Shown one piece after another: positions 16,149 through 24,506 of a stretch of 64,000 nt of DNA. Position 1 is the stretch's first letter. Each line of letters begins with the position of its first letter. Position numbers and translations under genes: made by a program. This DNA comes from Methanohalophilus sp. (GTDB taxonomy: Archaea > Halobacteriota > Methanosarcinia > Methanosarcinales > Methanosarcinaceae), in NCBI RefSeq assembly GCF_030156785.1, contig NZ_JASGLW010000004.1:1-64000 (forward strand), written 5' to 3'. The notes under the pieces are model-generated. The model saw only the letters and a program-made list of their open reading frames with translations. It had not been told where the DNA came from and did not search any database.

Positions 16149-18973
16149 CTGAAAACGTATTCAAGCTTCTATCTCCCGCTATACGGGAAAAACTGGAGGC
16201 AAAAGGATTCATAGAACCCACTGAGCCCCAGAAGCAGGCGATACCTCATATCCTCAACGGTGAGAATCTTCTCCTTATTGCGCCTACTGGTTCGGGGAAA
16301 ACGGAAACAGCAATTTTTCCATTATTCAATCATATCCTTGCAAAACCTCCTGAACAGAGAACCGGTATTTTAGCCCTTTATATCACACCCCTGCGTGCCC
16401 TGAATCGGGACATGCTCGGTCGGATACAATTGTGGGGAAAAGAACTCGGTATAAAAGTCATGGTTAGGCACGGAGACACCAGCCAGTATGAACGGCAAAA
16501 GCAGTCAAAGAATCCTCCTGATTTGCTGATTACAACACCCGAAACACTGCAGGCAATGTTCACAGGCAAACGGCTAAGAGAGAACCTCAAATCCGTGAGT
16601 TTTGTTGTGGTGGACGAAATCCATGAACTTGCAGCCTCTAAACGGGGAGCACAGCTTGCAATCGGGTTGGAAAGACTTGTGGAGCTTTCTGGGGATTTCC
16701 AGAGAGTTGGACTCTCGGCAACCGTGGGAAACCCCGAAATAGTGGCAAAATTCCTCGCTGGAGCAGAGCGGGAGATTCGTATTGTGGAAGTCGAAATGCT
16801 AAACCTGCTAGATTTCAACGTGATCACCCCCTCAGTAACCGAAGATGATATCAAAGCAGCTCGCAATATCGGGTGTTCATCCGAGCTTGCATCTCACCTG
16901 CGGATAATCGGGGATATCGTAAAACGGAAAAAATCCACCCTCATTTTTGTCAACACAAGACAGAGTGCGGAAATGCTTGCCTCGGGATTTCGGATTCTTG
17001 AGATGCCAATAGGCGTGCATCACGGCTCTCTGTCCTACGATGCAAGATTGGAAGCAGAGGAATCGTTCAAGGCTGGTGATCTCAAGGGCCTTATTTGCAC
17101 TTCCTCAATGGAACTGGGAATCGACATCGGAAACGTGGATCATGTAATCCAGTACGGATCACCCAGACAGGTTTCAAGGCTCTTGCAAAGGGTTGGAAGA
17201 GCAGGTCACAAGATCCACAAGATTTCGGAAGGAACAATTATCGCAATGGATTTTGATGATATTGCTGAAAGTATGGCAATTACCCATAATGCAACCCGGG
17301 GACTTGTTGAAAATATCTGTCCGCAAAACAATTCTCTTGATGTTATAGCCAACCAGTTATCGGGTATTGTATTGGATTTTGGGGATATAGAAATCGAAAA
17401 AGTTTACAGGATACTGAAACGCACATATCCGTTCAGGAACCTTACCCTCGAGAGCCTGAATAAAATCGTGGAACAGGCGGTATCTAACCGCCTTGTGTGG
17501 CAGGATGAAGGAACAACTTCAATTTCAAGGAGGCGCAAAAGCTGGCAGTATTACTACGAAAACCTGTCTATGATCCCCGATGAACGAAAGTTCGAGATCT
17601 TCGACATTGTATCAGGGAAAATTGTGGGAAACCTCGATGAAGCCTTTGTTGTAAATTTTGCAACACCGGGAGCCATATTCATAACAAAAGGTGAAGTCTG
17701 GAGGGTTATCGAGCTTCTTCCGGACAGGGACAGAATCAAAGTCGAACCTGTAAAAAGTCTTGGCGAAGTTCCGAGTTGGGTCGGCGAGGAAATTCCTGTG
17801 CCCTTTGAAGTTGCACAACATGCTGGACAGCTCCGCAGGAAGGTGGCGGATCTTCTGCTTTCTGGAAAAGATGAAATCACCGTTTCGAAAAACATCCAAC
17901 AAGAGTATCCGGTTGATGAAGAAGCATTACGTGTATTTATTGGCATGATTACGGAGCAACAGGACGCATGTGCACCTATACCCGATGACAGGCACATCGT
18001 AATCGAGGAACATGGGGATTCACTGGTAATTAATGCCTGTTTCGGTCATAACACCAATGATACGCTTGGAAAAGTTCTTACAGCCCTGCTTGCCGCAAGA
18101 AGCGGCAGTAGTGTGGGACAAGAAACAGATCCCTACAGGATACGCCTTCGTTTTACAAAGCGCATGAGAGCTGAAAAGTTGCGCAAGCTTCTGAAAGAAA
18201 TTAAACCAGAACATGTTGAACCCATCATTGAGATGACTCTCAAGAACACATCACTGATGAAATGGAAAATGGTGCAGGTAGCCCGGAAATTTGGTGCACT
18301 CAGCAAGCAGATTGATTATGACAAGATCAGTATGAAAAAATTGCTTGAGATTTACCAGCACACTACCATGTATGATGAAGTGCTCAGGGACATTTTTCAT
18401 AATCTGCTTGATGTCAGGCAGGCCGTGAAAGTCCTAGAAGCGATACAAACCGGAGAAATAGATATCCTCATAGGAAAAGCCTCACCCATCGGCTCCGCCG
18501 GTTTTGATGCCAAGAAAGATCTAATTGCTCCAGACAGACCGGAAGGCGCTATTCTTGAAACAATGAAAAAACGTATACAGAACGATATAGTTATCCTTTT
18601 CTGTGTTCACTGCACAAAATGGGTATCCCGCAGGAAAGTGAAAAGTGTTCCCGAAGACATAGTTTGCCCCATCTGCGACTCGAAAATGATTGCAGCCCTC
18701 AAACCTTGGGAAGAGGGAGATATCAAGCTTGTTCGCAAGAAGGACAAAGTCACAGAAAAAGAAGAGAAGAAACGCATTCAGAGAGTTTACAGGAATGCAA
18801 ACATCGTGATGACCCACGGCAAAGTTGCAGTCATTGCCCTTGCAAGCCGGGGTGTGGGACCTGAAACCGCTTCAAGAATTATCCAGAAAATGAGAACTGA
18901 AGAGGATGAATTCTACAGGGACATCATGGAAGCTGAACGCAACTATGCCAAGACAAAACAATTCTGGAGCTGA
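16145..18973 (+). CDS. lhr: Lhr-family superfamily 2 DNA helicase
   Basis: 942 residues. The helicase core shows Walker [10 protein letters not shown] near residue 46, [25 protein letters not shown] (motif II), GLSATVGN (motif III) and [12 protein letters not shown] (motif VI). The C-terminal part has a zinc-finger-like pair (CVHC and CPIC) near residue 820. This large-helicase-related type unwinds DNA and DNA-RNA hybrids and is linked to repair. The start is GTG at 16145, overlapping the phosphoesterase stop. Classical bacterial Lhr is longer, but archaeal forms have about this length. Confidence 0.92.
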   Translation: MTENVFKLLSPAIREKLEAKGFIEPTEPQKQAIPHILNGENLLLIAPTGSGKTETAIFPLFNHILAKPPEQRTGILALYITPLRALNRDMLGRIQLWGKELGIKVMVRHGDTSQYERQKQSKNPPDLLITTPETLQAMFTGKRLRENLKSVSFVVVDEIHELAASKRGAQLAIGLERLVELSGDFQRVGLSATVGNPEIVAKFLAGAEREIRIVEVEMLNLLDFNVITPSVTEDDIKAARNIGCSSELASHLRIIGDIVKRKKSTLIFVNTRQSAEMLASGFRILEMPIGVHHGSLSYDARLEAEESFKAGDLKGLICTSSMELGIDIGNVDHVIQYGSPRQVSRLLQRVGRAGHKIHKISEGTIIAMDFDDIAESMAITHNATRGLVENICPQNNSLDVIANQLSGIVLDFGDIEIEKVYRILKRTYPFRNLTLESLNKIVEQAVSNRLVWQDEGTTSISRRRKSWQYYYENLSMIPDERKFEIFDIVSGKIVGNLDEAFVVNFATPGAIFITKGEVWRVIELLPDRDRIKVEPVKSLGEVPSWVGEEIPVPFEVAQHAGQLRRKVADLLLSGKDEITVSKNIQQEYPVDEEALRVFIGMITEQQDACAPIPDDRHIVIEEHGDSLVINACFGHNTNDTLGKVLTALLAARSGSSVGQETDPYRIRLRFTKRMRAEKLRKLLKEIKPEHVEPIIEMTLKNTSLMKWKMVQVARKFGALSKQIDYDKISMKKLLEIYQHTTMYDEVLRDIFHNLLDVRQAVKVLEAIQTGEIDILIGKASPIGSAGFDAKKDLIAPDRPEGAILETMKKRIQNDIVILFCVHCTKWVSRRKVKSVPEDIVCPICDSKMIAALKPWEEGDIKLVRKKDKVTEKEEKKRIQRVYRNANIVMTHGKVAVIALASRGVGPETASRIIQKMRTEEDEFYRDIMEAERNYAKTKQFWS

Positions 18974-19330
18974 AGTGGATATCTGCAGTTAACTTTTGTT
19001 GATTCAAAACAAAGAGGCTGTTCATAGAATCCCAAGAATCATTTATCTATTCGGGAAATACAAAAATGAATGAAACTAATTCTACTTGCACAGAATATGT
19101 TTTCTGAAAATTTCATCCGGATATATATTAATTTTTAGACACCAGAAGCCTTCATTTCAACTTCTGAATAACTAATGGATAATGTCAAATTCAGTAAAAT
19201 CGATAGAATTTGATGAAAATTTTGTATATTTTATTAACAAGCATATATAATTCAAAAACTTCGCTGATATGTTTACAAAAGCTGCCGGAGATTAGGTAGT
19301 TTTCTGCTTCAGTTTCTGAGTTTGTTTTCC
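18974..19330. other. Intergenic region between convergent genes
   Basis: About 357 bp of A/T-rich sequence between the ends of lhr and of the GH15-like gene. I see no coding frame, RNA gene or strong hairpin. Confidence 0.6.
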
Positions 19331-20554
19331 TTACCCGTATTTTTCCATATAGCTGCGATATACGGAAATAAATTCAGCATGTGGCCAGATCAAAGGAATT
19401 GTCACATAAGCAAGCCCGTCTTGCCACTTTGGATGATTGCGGGTATTCTCAATCATCTTTAGTTTGCTGTCCCTGAGAATTTTTGCACTGGTATAATCCT
19501 CAACCCACATTTCAAATCGTTCAATCGTTGAAATGTGCTCTGGCAACTGGTTTTTGTGAGCCATATCAACTACCCACTCGAGATACAAATCCGCCATATC
19601 CTGATTATCAACACGGATATAATGATGTGCCAGCTCGCATGTAAAATGCGGCCACGGACCATATCCACCGTTGTTGCGATCCCACATTTCCGGGTAACGG
19701 TTAAGTCCACCGATTTCCTTATCCCAGAGATTTTCATGAATGCGTTTGACAGTTGATCTTACTTTTATATCCGTATCATCCACCAATCCGAAAAATGCAG
19801 GGGCATACTCCACAGCATCTACATCGATAACACTGGAAGCAAAAGCGTCATAGCCAATAGGATTACTTGTCCTGTCTTTAACACGTATACATTTTATAAA
19901 AGAACGCCTCCTGGCACTGTAAAGTTTTGCCATGATAGAATTCCGGATTTTGTTTGCTTCCTCTTCCCACTGGGAAACATCCTTACCCAAAGCCTTACCC
20001 ATCTTTACGGCTGCAAAGATACCTGCACAGCATGCTGAATTTGCGTAGATCTCAAAACCATGCTCATAAGCAGGATACTCATGAATACTGTTAACAGTAT
20101 GAATGAGATCGACTTCTTCATTCTTATTCATAAGAATAAATCCAACCGCTTTTTCAATAGCCTCCCAGTGTTTCAGCACAAATTCCTTATCTGCCATGGC
20201 TTCAAAAAAAGAGCCTCCACTTCCCTCAAAATACTTCCCGAGCGCATACAGAACAAGACCATTACCATCAATCTGCAAATCCTTATAACTGGCATCGTTT
20301 CCATCAACATCATAGCGCTGGGAAAATTCTCCAAGGGGTTTCTGTGAACTCAGCACAAAATCAAGCCCTTTCTTTGCCTGATCCATCAATCCCGCATCTA
20401 CTGAACCAATAATTGCCATGGAGTGATCCCTTGGGTAAATAAATGGATACCTGGTACCAGGGGGACTTGCATAAAAACCTCCATTTTCATGCTGGTTTTC
20501 CATCAGAATTTTTACAGAATTCTCATAAAGTTCATATGCTTTTTTATGATTCAA
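19331..20554 (-). CDS. GH15-like glycoside hydrolase (alpha/alpha barrel)
   Basis: 407 residues built as an (alpha/alpha)6-type domain. RYPFIYPRDHSMA near residue 36 matches the substrate-binding WPRD-type motif of GH15 enzymes. Later segments include GEFSQRYDVDG, IHEYPAYEHGFE and GGLNRYPEMWDRNNGGYGPWPHF. It lacks the N-terminal beta-sandwich of longer glucoamylases and has no signal peptide, so it acts in the cytoplasm. The start is TTG, with aaggag formed by the end of the previous gene. Because it sits in the gpg locus, glucosylglycerate or a related glucoside is a plausible substrate. That is inference. Confidence 0.7.
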   Translation of the reverse strand: MNHKKAYELYENSVKILMENQHENGGFYASPPGTRYPFIYPRDHSMAIIGSVDAGLMDQAKKGLDFVLSSQKPLGEFSQRYDVDGNDASYKDLQIDGNGLVLYALGKYFEGSGGSFFEAMADKEFVLKHWEAIEKAVGFILMNKNEEVDLIHTVNSIHEYPAYEHGFEIYANSACCAGIFAAVKMGKALGKDVSQWEEEANKIRNSIMAKLYSARRRSFIKCIRVKDRTSNPIGYDAFASSVIDVDAVEYAPAFFGLVDDTDIKVRSTVKRIHENLWDKEIGGLNRYPEMWDRNNGGYGPWPHFTCELAHHYIRVDNQDMADLYLEWVVDMAHKNQLPEHISTIERFEMWVEDYTSAKILRDSKLKMIENTRNHPKWQDGLAYVTIPLIWPHAEFISVYRSYMEKYG

Positions 20555-20560
20555 AGAGGT

Positions 20561-21094
20561 TCACTCCTTATCGTGGTAATCAATTTTAAACACACAATAA
20601 GACTTCTTAAGATAATCGTCCACTTCTTCCTTGGTCATGCCAGCCCTTTCAATAGCTTTATAGTTATATTCAAGATCATTTGTAAGTGGTGATTTAGCTC
20701 CAAGGCTCAGCAGTTCGGCTCCTGCAAGTTCAGCCCTCTTCTTGCTATAGCTGTAATGCAAAATTCCCAGAACCCCCGAAAGGGCAGGATAATTCCATCC
20801 ATCCTCAGAAGCTTCTTTTTTGTTCTTAACATGTTCAATTAGTTCAAGGAACTGTGAAGGTTGCTCTCCCCCATACATTTCCACAAATTCAACCAAATCG
20901 CTTCCAAACGGACAAACTGGAAGATAATTTACATTGTTCTCACGTGCTCCCTCAAAGCCCGGCCCTTCAATTTCAGCAAGTTTAATACCAATATCTACAA
21001 GCCAGTTGAAAGTCTCTTCCGGGCCAAACCTGTCCACCATTTCCATAATACCCATCAAAAAAGCTTTGGGTAGCATGTTTTCAAGTCGTATCAT
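20561..21094 (-). CDS. Hypothetical protein in the glucosylglycerate locus
   Basis: A 177-residue soluble, mainly helical and acidic protein with two cysteines and no motif I recognise. It includes LPKAFLMGIMEMVDRFGPEE at the N-terminus and LSGVLGILHYSYSKKRAE in the middle. It starts 30 bp after gpgP and ends 6 bp before the GH15-like gene, whose ribosome site lies over its last codons. The coupling indicates a function with these two proteins, perhaps regulatory or as a subunit. No function is assigned. Confidence 0.75.
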   Translation of the reverse strand: MIRLENMLPKAFLMGIMEMVDRFGPEETFNWLVDIGIKLAEIEGPGFEGARENNVNYLPVCPFGSDLVEFVEMYGGEQPSQFLELIEHVKNKKEASEDGWNYPALSGVLGILHYSYSKKRAELAGAELLSLGAKSPLTNDLEYNYKAIERAGMTKEEVDDYLKKSYCVFKIDYHDKE

Positions 21095-21124
21095 AAGCTA
21101 CATATCCCCTTTCTCAATGCCATA

Positions 21125-21931
21125 TCATTTAGATGACAACAACTTAAGTATTGCGCGGTTCCAGCCAACTGGACCGACACCTTCAACGTAGTTAATCCGT
21201 GGATCTGAAATATTACTGTCATAAATTTTCCCGGGTTTCTGGACAAGATATGGGATATCCACTGCTTGCAGCATAGGAAGATCATTCAAACTGTCTCCAA
21301 GACCCACGCTTATGGCATCTGGATCTCTTTTCCTAAAAAGATCCATCAGCTTCTGCACGGCTTTACCCTTGTCATTGTTACCCATCAGGTGCCAGTAACG
21401 ACCACCACGGGTATAATTCAGACCCTTTGAGACAATTATTTCCTTGAGTTCATCGGCACGATCCTCATCAAGCAGCTTAAACGCTTCGTCATATTCTCTC
21501 ATAGTTGCAAGTCTGGCAGATTCCAGTGAAAGACCTGTATCTTCACTGACTTGTTCATCACTCATGTCGCCAAAACCGACAATTTTCATTGAGGTAGATT
21601 TGCGAATATCACTAAGGACATTGCGAAGAATCGAGTAGTTGGTTCCCAGTTCGATTACGTTGTAATTCTTTAATTTTTTCGAATATGGATAATCAAAATC
21701 AAAGTAGTGCTCCGGTATGAAAATTGCTCCACCGTTTTCAGATATGAATGGGTGGTTTATATCCAGTTCCTTTACATATTTCTCCAGCTCCGCTCTTGTT
21801 TTACTTGTACACAAAATAAGAGGTATTGATTGCTTTTTTATAATTGCAAGCGCCGGTTTAGCAGCATCAAAGGAATACGTGTCATGATCAATCAGTGTTC
21901 CATCAAGATCCGTAAATATTACATAACCCAT
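21125..21931 (-). CDS. gpgP: Glucosyl-3-phosphoglycerate phosphatase (MPGP-type HAD)
   Basis: Removes phosphate from glucosyl-3-phosphoglycerate to give the compatible solute glucosylglycerate. The 268-residue Cof-type HAD protein has motif I FTDLDGTLID (D8/D10), motif II LCTSKTRAE, an SENGGAIF segment and motif III GLGDSLNDLPML near residue 215, as in the mannosyl/glucosyl-3-phosphoglycerate phosphatase group. ATG 21931 is chosen over the adjacent TTG because of ggtga spacing. It heads a minus-strand operon divergent from gpgS. The neighbouring GpgS decides glucosyl rather than mannosyl specificity. Confidence 0.88.
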   Translation of the reverse strand: MGYVIFTDLDGTLIDHDTYSFDAAKPALAIIKKQSIPLILCTSKTRAELEKYVKELDINHPFISENGGAIFIPEHYFDFDYPYSKKLKNYNVIELGTNYSILRNVLSDIRKSTSMKIVGFGDMSDEQVSEDTGLSLESARLATMREYDEAFKLLDEDRADELKEIIVSKGLNYTRGGRYWHLMGNNDKGKAVQKLMDLFRKRDPDAISVGLGDSLNDLPMLQAVDIPYLVQKPGKIYDSNISDPRINYVEGVGPVGWNRAILKLLSSK

Positions 21932-22088
21932 CAATTCACCCCTAAAATATCAGAAAATCTTGCTGAAAAGTAAAGAACTCCTATTTCAGCAATAAATATT
22001 ATTACATATTAACTATTTAGATATTTGTACACAGGGTAACTTTGGGGTAAGCTTAGTCCTGTATTCGAAGTCCTCTTGGAGGTATTTC

Positions 22089-23309
22089 ATGGATTTTAAT
22101 CAGGAAAATGTCACTACTATACATGATTTTTGCATCAATAGACAAAGACTTACAGAAAGGATGATGGAGCTCAGGCAAAGAAGACCTGCTTCTATTGTCA
22201 TTCCAATTCATTACAAAGATTTGGACAATCAGGCACTTCCGAATATTATTGAACAATTAAATAATTGCCGGTGTGTCGATAGGATTGTCATACCCCTTGC
22301 AGCAGAAAATGTGGAACAATACAGGACAGCCCTGCGGTATCTTGAAAAACTGGAACTCAAGCATGTTCTTCTGTGGTGTAATGGACCAAACGTTGAGAAA
22401 ATCCTCAACCAGATGAAGGAAATTGATATCGACATCACATCCTTCAGAGGAAAAGGAATGGATGTCTGGATGGGGCTTGGAATTGCAAGTCTTCATTCAT
22501 ATGCAATTGCCGTTCATGATGCTGACATTCTGACATACTCCATTGATATCCCTCTAAAACTTCTTTATCCAATTATCGATCCCGAACTCAACTTTTTCTT
22601 TAACAAAGGCTACTATGCAAGAGTTAATGTGGAAGACAGAAAAATTCATGGAAGGGTATTCAGGCTTTTTGTGGAACCGTTGCTTGATACCATGAATGAC
22701 GAGTTGCGTTGCAATTCAGAAATACTTCAGTATTTCAAGGCATTCAGGTATGCCCTTTCCGGGGAATTTGCAATGACAAGTGATTTAGCCCTCAATATAC
22801 GTATACCTGCAGATTGGGGATTAGAAGTCGGTATTCTGGCAGAAGTGCATCGAAATGCCTCCCTTAAGCGTATTTGCCAGACCGATCTCGGTTTTTATGA
22901 TCACCAGCACAAGAAGCTTGGAAGCGATCTTTCCTCAGGACTTTGCAAGATGGTAGGAGATATTTTTACAACCATATTGAGAATCCTGACGGAAACTACA
23001 CAGACAACAATTTCCATACCATTCCTTCACAGTGTAAAAGTAAAATACAGACGTCTTGGGCAGGATGCAATAAGAAAATATTATACTGATGCATACTGTA
23101 ACGATCTTGAATTCACCAGACATCTCGAAGAAATGTATGTTGATAGGTTTTCAGAAGTCATTATGAAAGTCGGAGAAGATTACCTCATGGATCCAAAGGA
23201 TGTTCTCATGCCTGACTGGACCAGAGCCCTTTCTGCTATTCCCGATTTACGTGAACAACTTTACCAGGCTGCTTTGGATGACACCCGGGAATATGGTGTT
23301 GAAGAATAA
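22089..23309 (+). CDS. gpgS: Glucosyl-3-phosphoglycerate synthase
   Basis: Transfers glucose from NDP-glucose to 3-phosphoglycerate, the first step of glucosylglycerate synthesis. This is a known osmolyte route in halotolerant methanogens; a Methanococcoides burtonii enzyme has been characterised. The 406-residue GT81-type protein has SIVIPIHYKD, the GKGMDVW motif near residue 121 and the metal-binding HDAD at residues 143-146. A strong ggaggt precedes the ATG. It is divergent from gpgP across a 157-bp region that may carry salt-responsive control. Confidence 0.92.
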   Translation: MDFNQENVTTIHDFCINRQRLTERMMELRQRRPASIVIPIHYKDLDNQALPNIIEQLNNCRCVDRIVIPLAAENVEQYRTALRYLEKLELKHVLLWCNGPNVEKILNQMKEIDIDITSFRGKGMDVWMGLGIASLHSYAIAVHDADILTYSIDIPLKLLYPIIDPELNFFFNKGYYARVNVEDRKIHGRVFRLFVEPLLDTMNDELRCNSEILQYFKAFRYALSGEFAMTSDLALNIRIPADWGLEVGILAEVHRNASLKRICQTDLGFYDHQHKKLGSDLSSGLCKMVGDIFTTILRILTETTQTTISIPFLHSVKVKYRRLGQDAIRKYYTDAYCNDLEFTRHLEEMYVDRFSEVIMKVGEDYLMDPKDVLMPDWTRALSAIPDLREQLYQAALDDTREYGVEE

Positions 23310-23361
23310 ACTCTTTCATAATAACTAAGGTTAAATATAAGAACAAAACGCATAACTGATC

Positions 23362-24504
23362 ATGATTTCTGAACGGGTAAAGAATATTCCCCCCTTTTAC
23401 GTGATGGAAGTGCTGGAAGAAGCCCAGCGCCTTGAAATGGACGGAGCATCCGTCATCCACCTCGAAATAGGAGAGCCAGATTTTCCCACTGCGCCACACA
23501 TCTGCGACGCTGCCAACCAAGCCCTTAGCAGCTGTGTTGCCAAATACACACACAGCATGGGAATTCCTGAATTAAGAAGATCCATCGCAAGTTACTACAA
23601 TCGGCAATTTAGCGTCGATGTTTCTCCTGAGCAGGTGATTGTAACATCTGGGACCAGCCCTGCTATGATGCTTGCATTTATGCTGCTTGTTGAACAGGGG
23701 CATAAAATCATAATGTCAAATCCTCATTATGCCTGTTATCCGAATTTTATTACTTCAATCGGAGGGAAAACGGAATATGTTCCAGTCAATGCGAACAACG
23801 GATTTTCACTGGATGCCCAAAATGTACAAATGCATCTGGACAACAAAACAGATGCAATTCTGATTAATACTCCTTCAAATCCCGCGGGGGCGGTTATGGA
23901 TGATGCCAATTTAAAAGGTATTGCAGAAGTTGCCGGGGATATTCCAATTATCTGTGATGAAATCTATCAGGGCCTTACCTACGGAAAAGAAGATCACACA
24001 ATTCTCGAATACACTGAGAATGCCATTGTTCTTAATGGTTTCTCTAAAAAATACTGCATGACTGGTTGGAGACTTGGCTACATGATAGCTCCGAGGGATT
24101 ACCTCCGCATATTGCAGAAAATGCAGCAGAATTTCTTTATCTGCGCTAATTCGTTTGTGCAGAAAGCAGGTATTGCGGCTCTTGAAGGCCCACAGGATTA
24201 TGTCACAGAGATGGTGGCAACTTATGATAAACGCAGGAAATACATGCTGAAAAGACTCAAAGAAATTGGATTTGGTATTGAATATGAACCAGAAGGTGCT
24301 TTTTATGTTCTTGCAGATGCCAGGGATTTCGGAAATGATTCCCTTGATTTAAGCCGGGAAATCCTTGAGAAATCACACGTTGCAGTCACTCCGGGAATTG
24401 ATTTTGGAAGCGCTGCCGAAGGATACATTCGTTTTTCCTATGCCAATAGTCTTGAAAATATAGAAGAAGGCCTGAACAGGCTGGATAAATACCTCAATGA
24501 GTGA
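23362..24504 (+). CDS. Class I/II PLP-dependent aminotransferase
   Basis: 380 residues of fold type I. IHLEIGEPDFPTAPHI is at the N-terminus, NTPSNPAG near residue 173, CDEIYQGLTYG follows, and the PLP lysine lies in GFSKKYCMTGWRLGY near residue 229. A C-terminal arginine in YIRFSYA should hold the substrate carboxylate. It resembles archaeal aspartate or broad-specificity aminotransferases; the amino acid substrate is not determined. It is preceded by a TATA-like ttaaatataag. Confidence 0.9.
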   Translation: MISERVKNIPPFYVMEVLEEAQRLEMDGASVIHLEIGEPDFPTAPHICDAANQALSSCVAKYTHSMGIPELRRSIASYYNRQFSVDVSPEQVIVTSGTSPAMMLAFMLLVEQGHKIIMSNPHYACYPNFITSIGGKTEYVPVNANNGFSLDAQNVQMHLDNKTDAILINTPSNPAGAVMDDANLKGIAEVAGDIPIICDEIYQGLTYGKEDHTILEYTENAIVLNGFSKKYCMTGWRLGYMIAPRDYLRILQKMQQNFFICANSFVQKAGIAALEGPQDYVTEMVATYDKRRKYMLKRLKEIGFGIEYEPEGAFYVLADARDFGNDSLDLSREILEKSHVAVTPGIDFGSAAEGYIRFSYANSLENIEEGLNRLDKYLNE

Positions 24505-24506
24505 CT

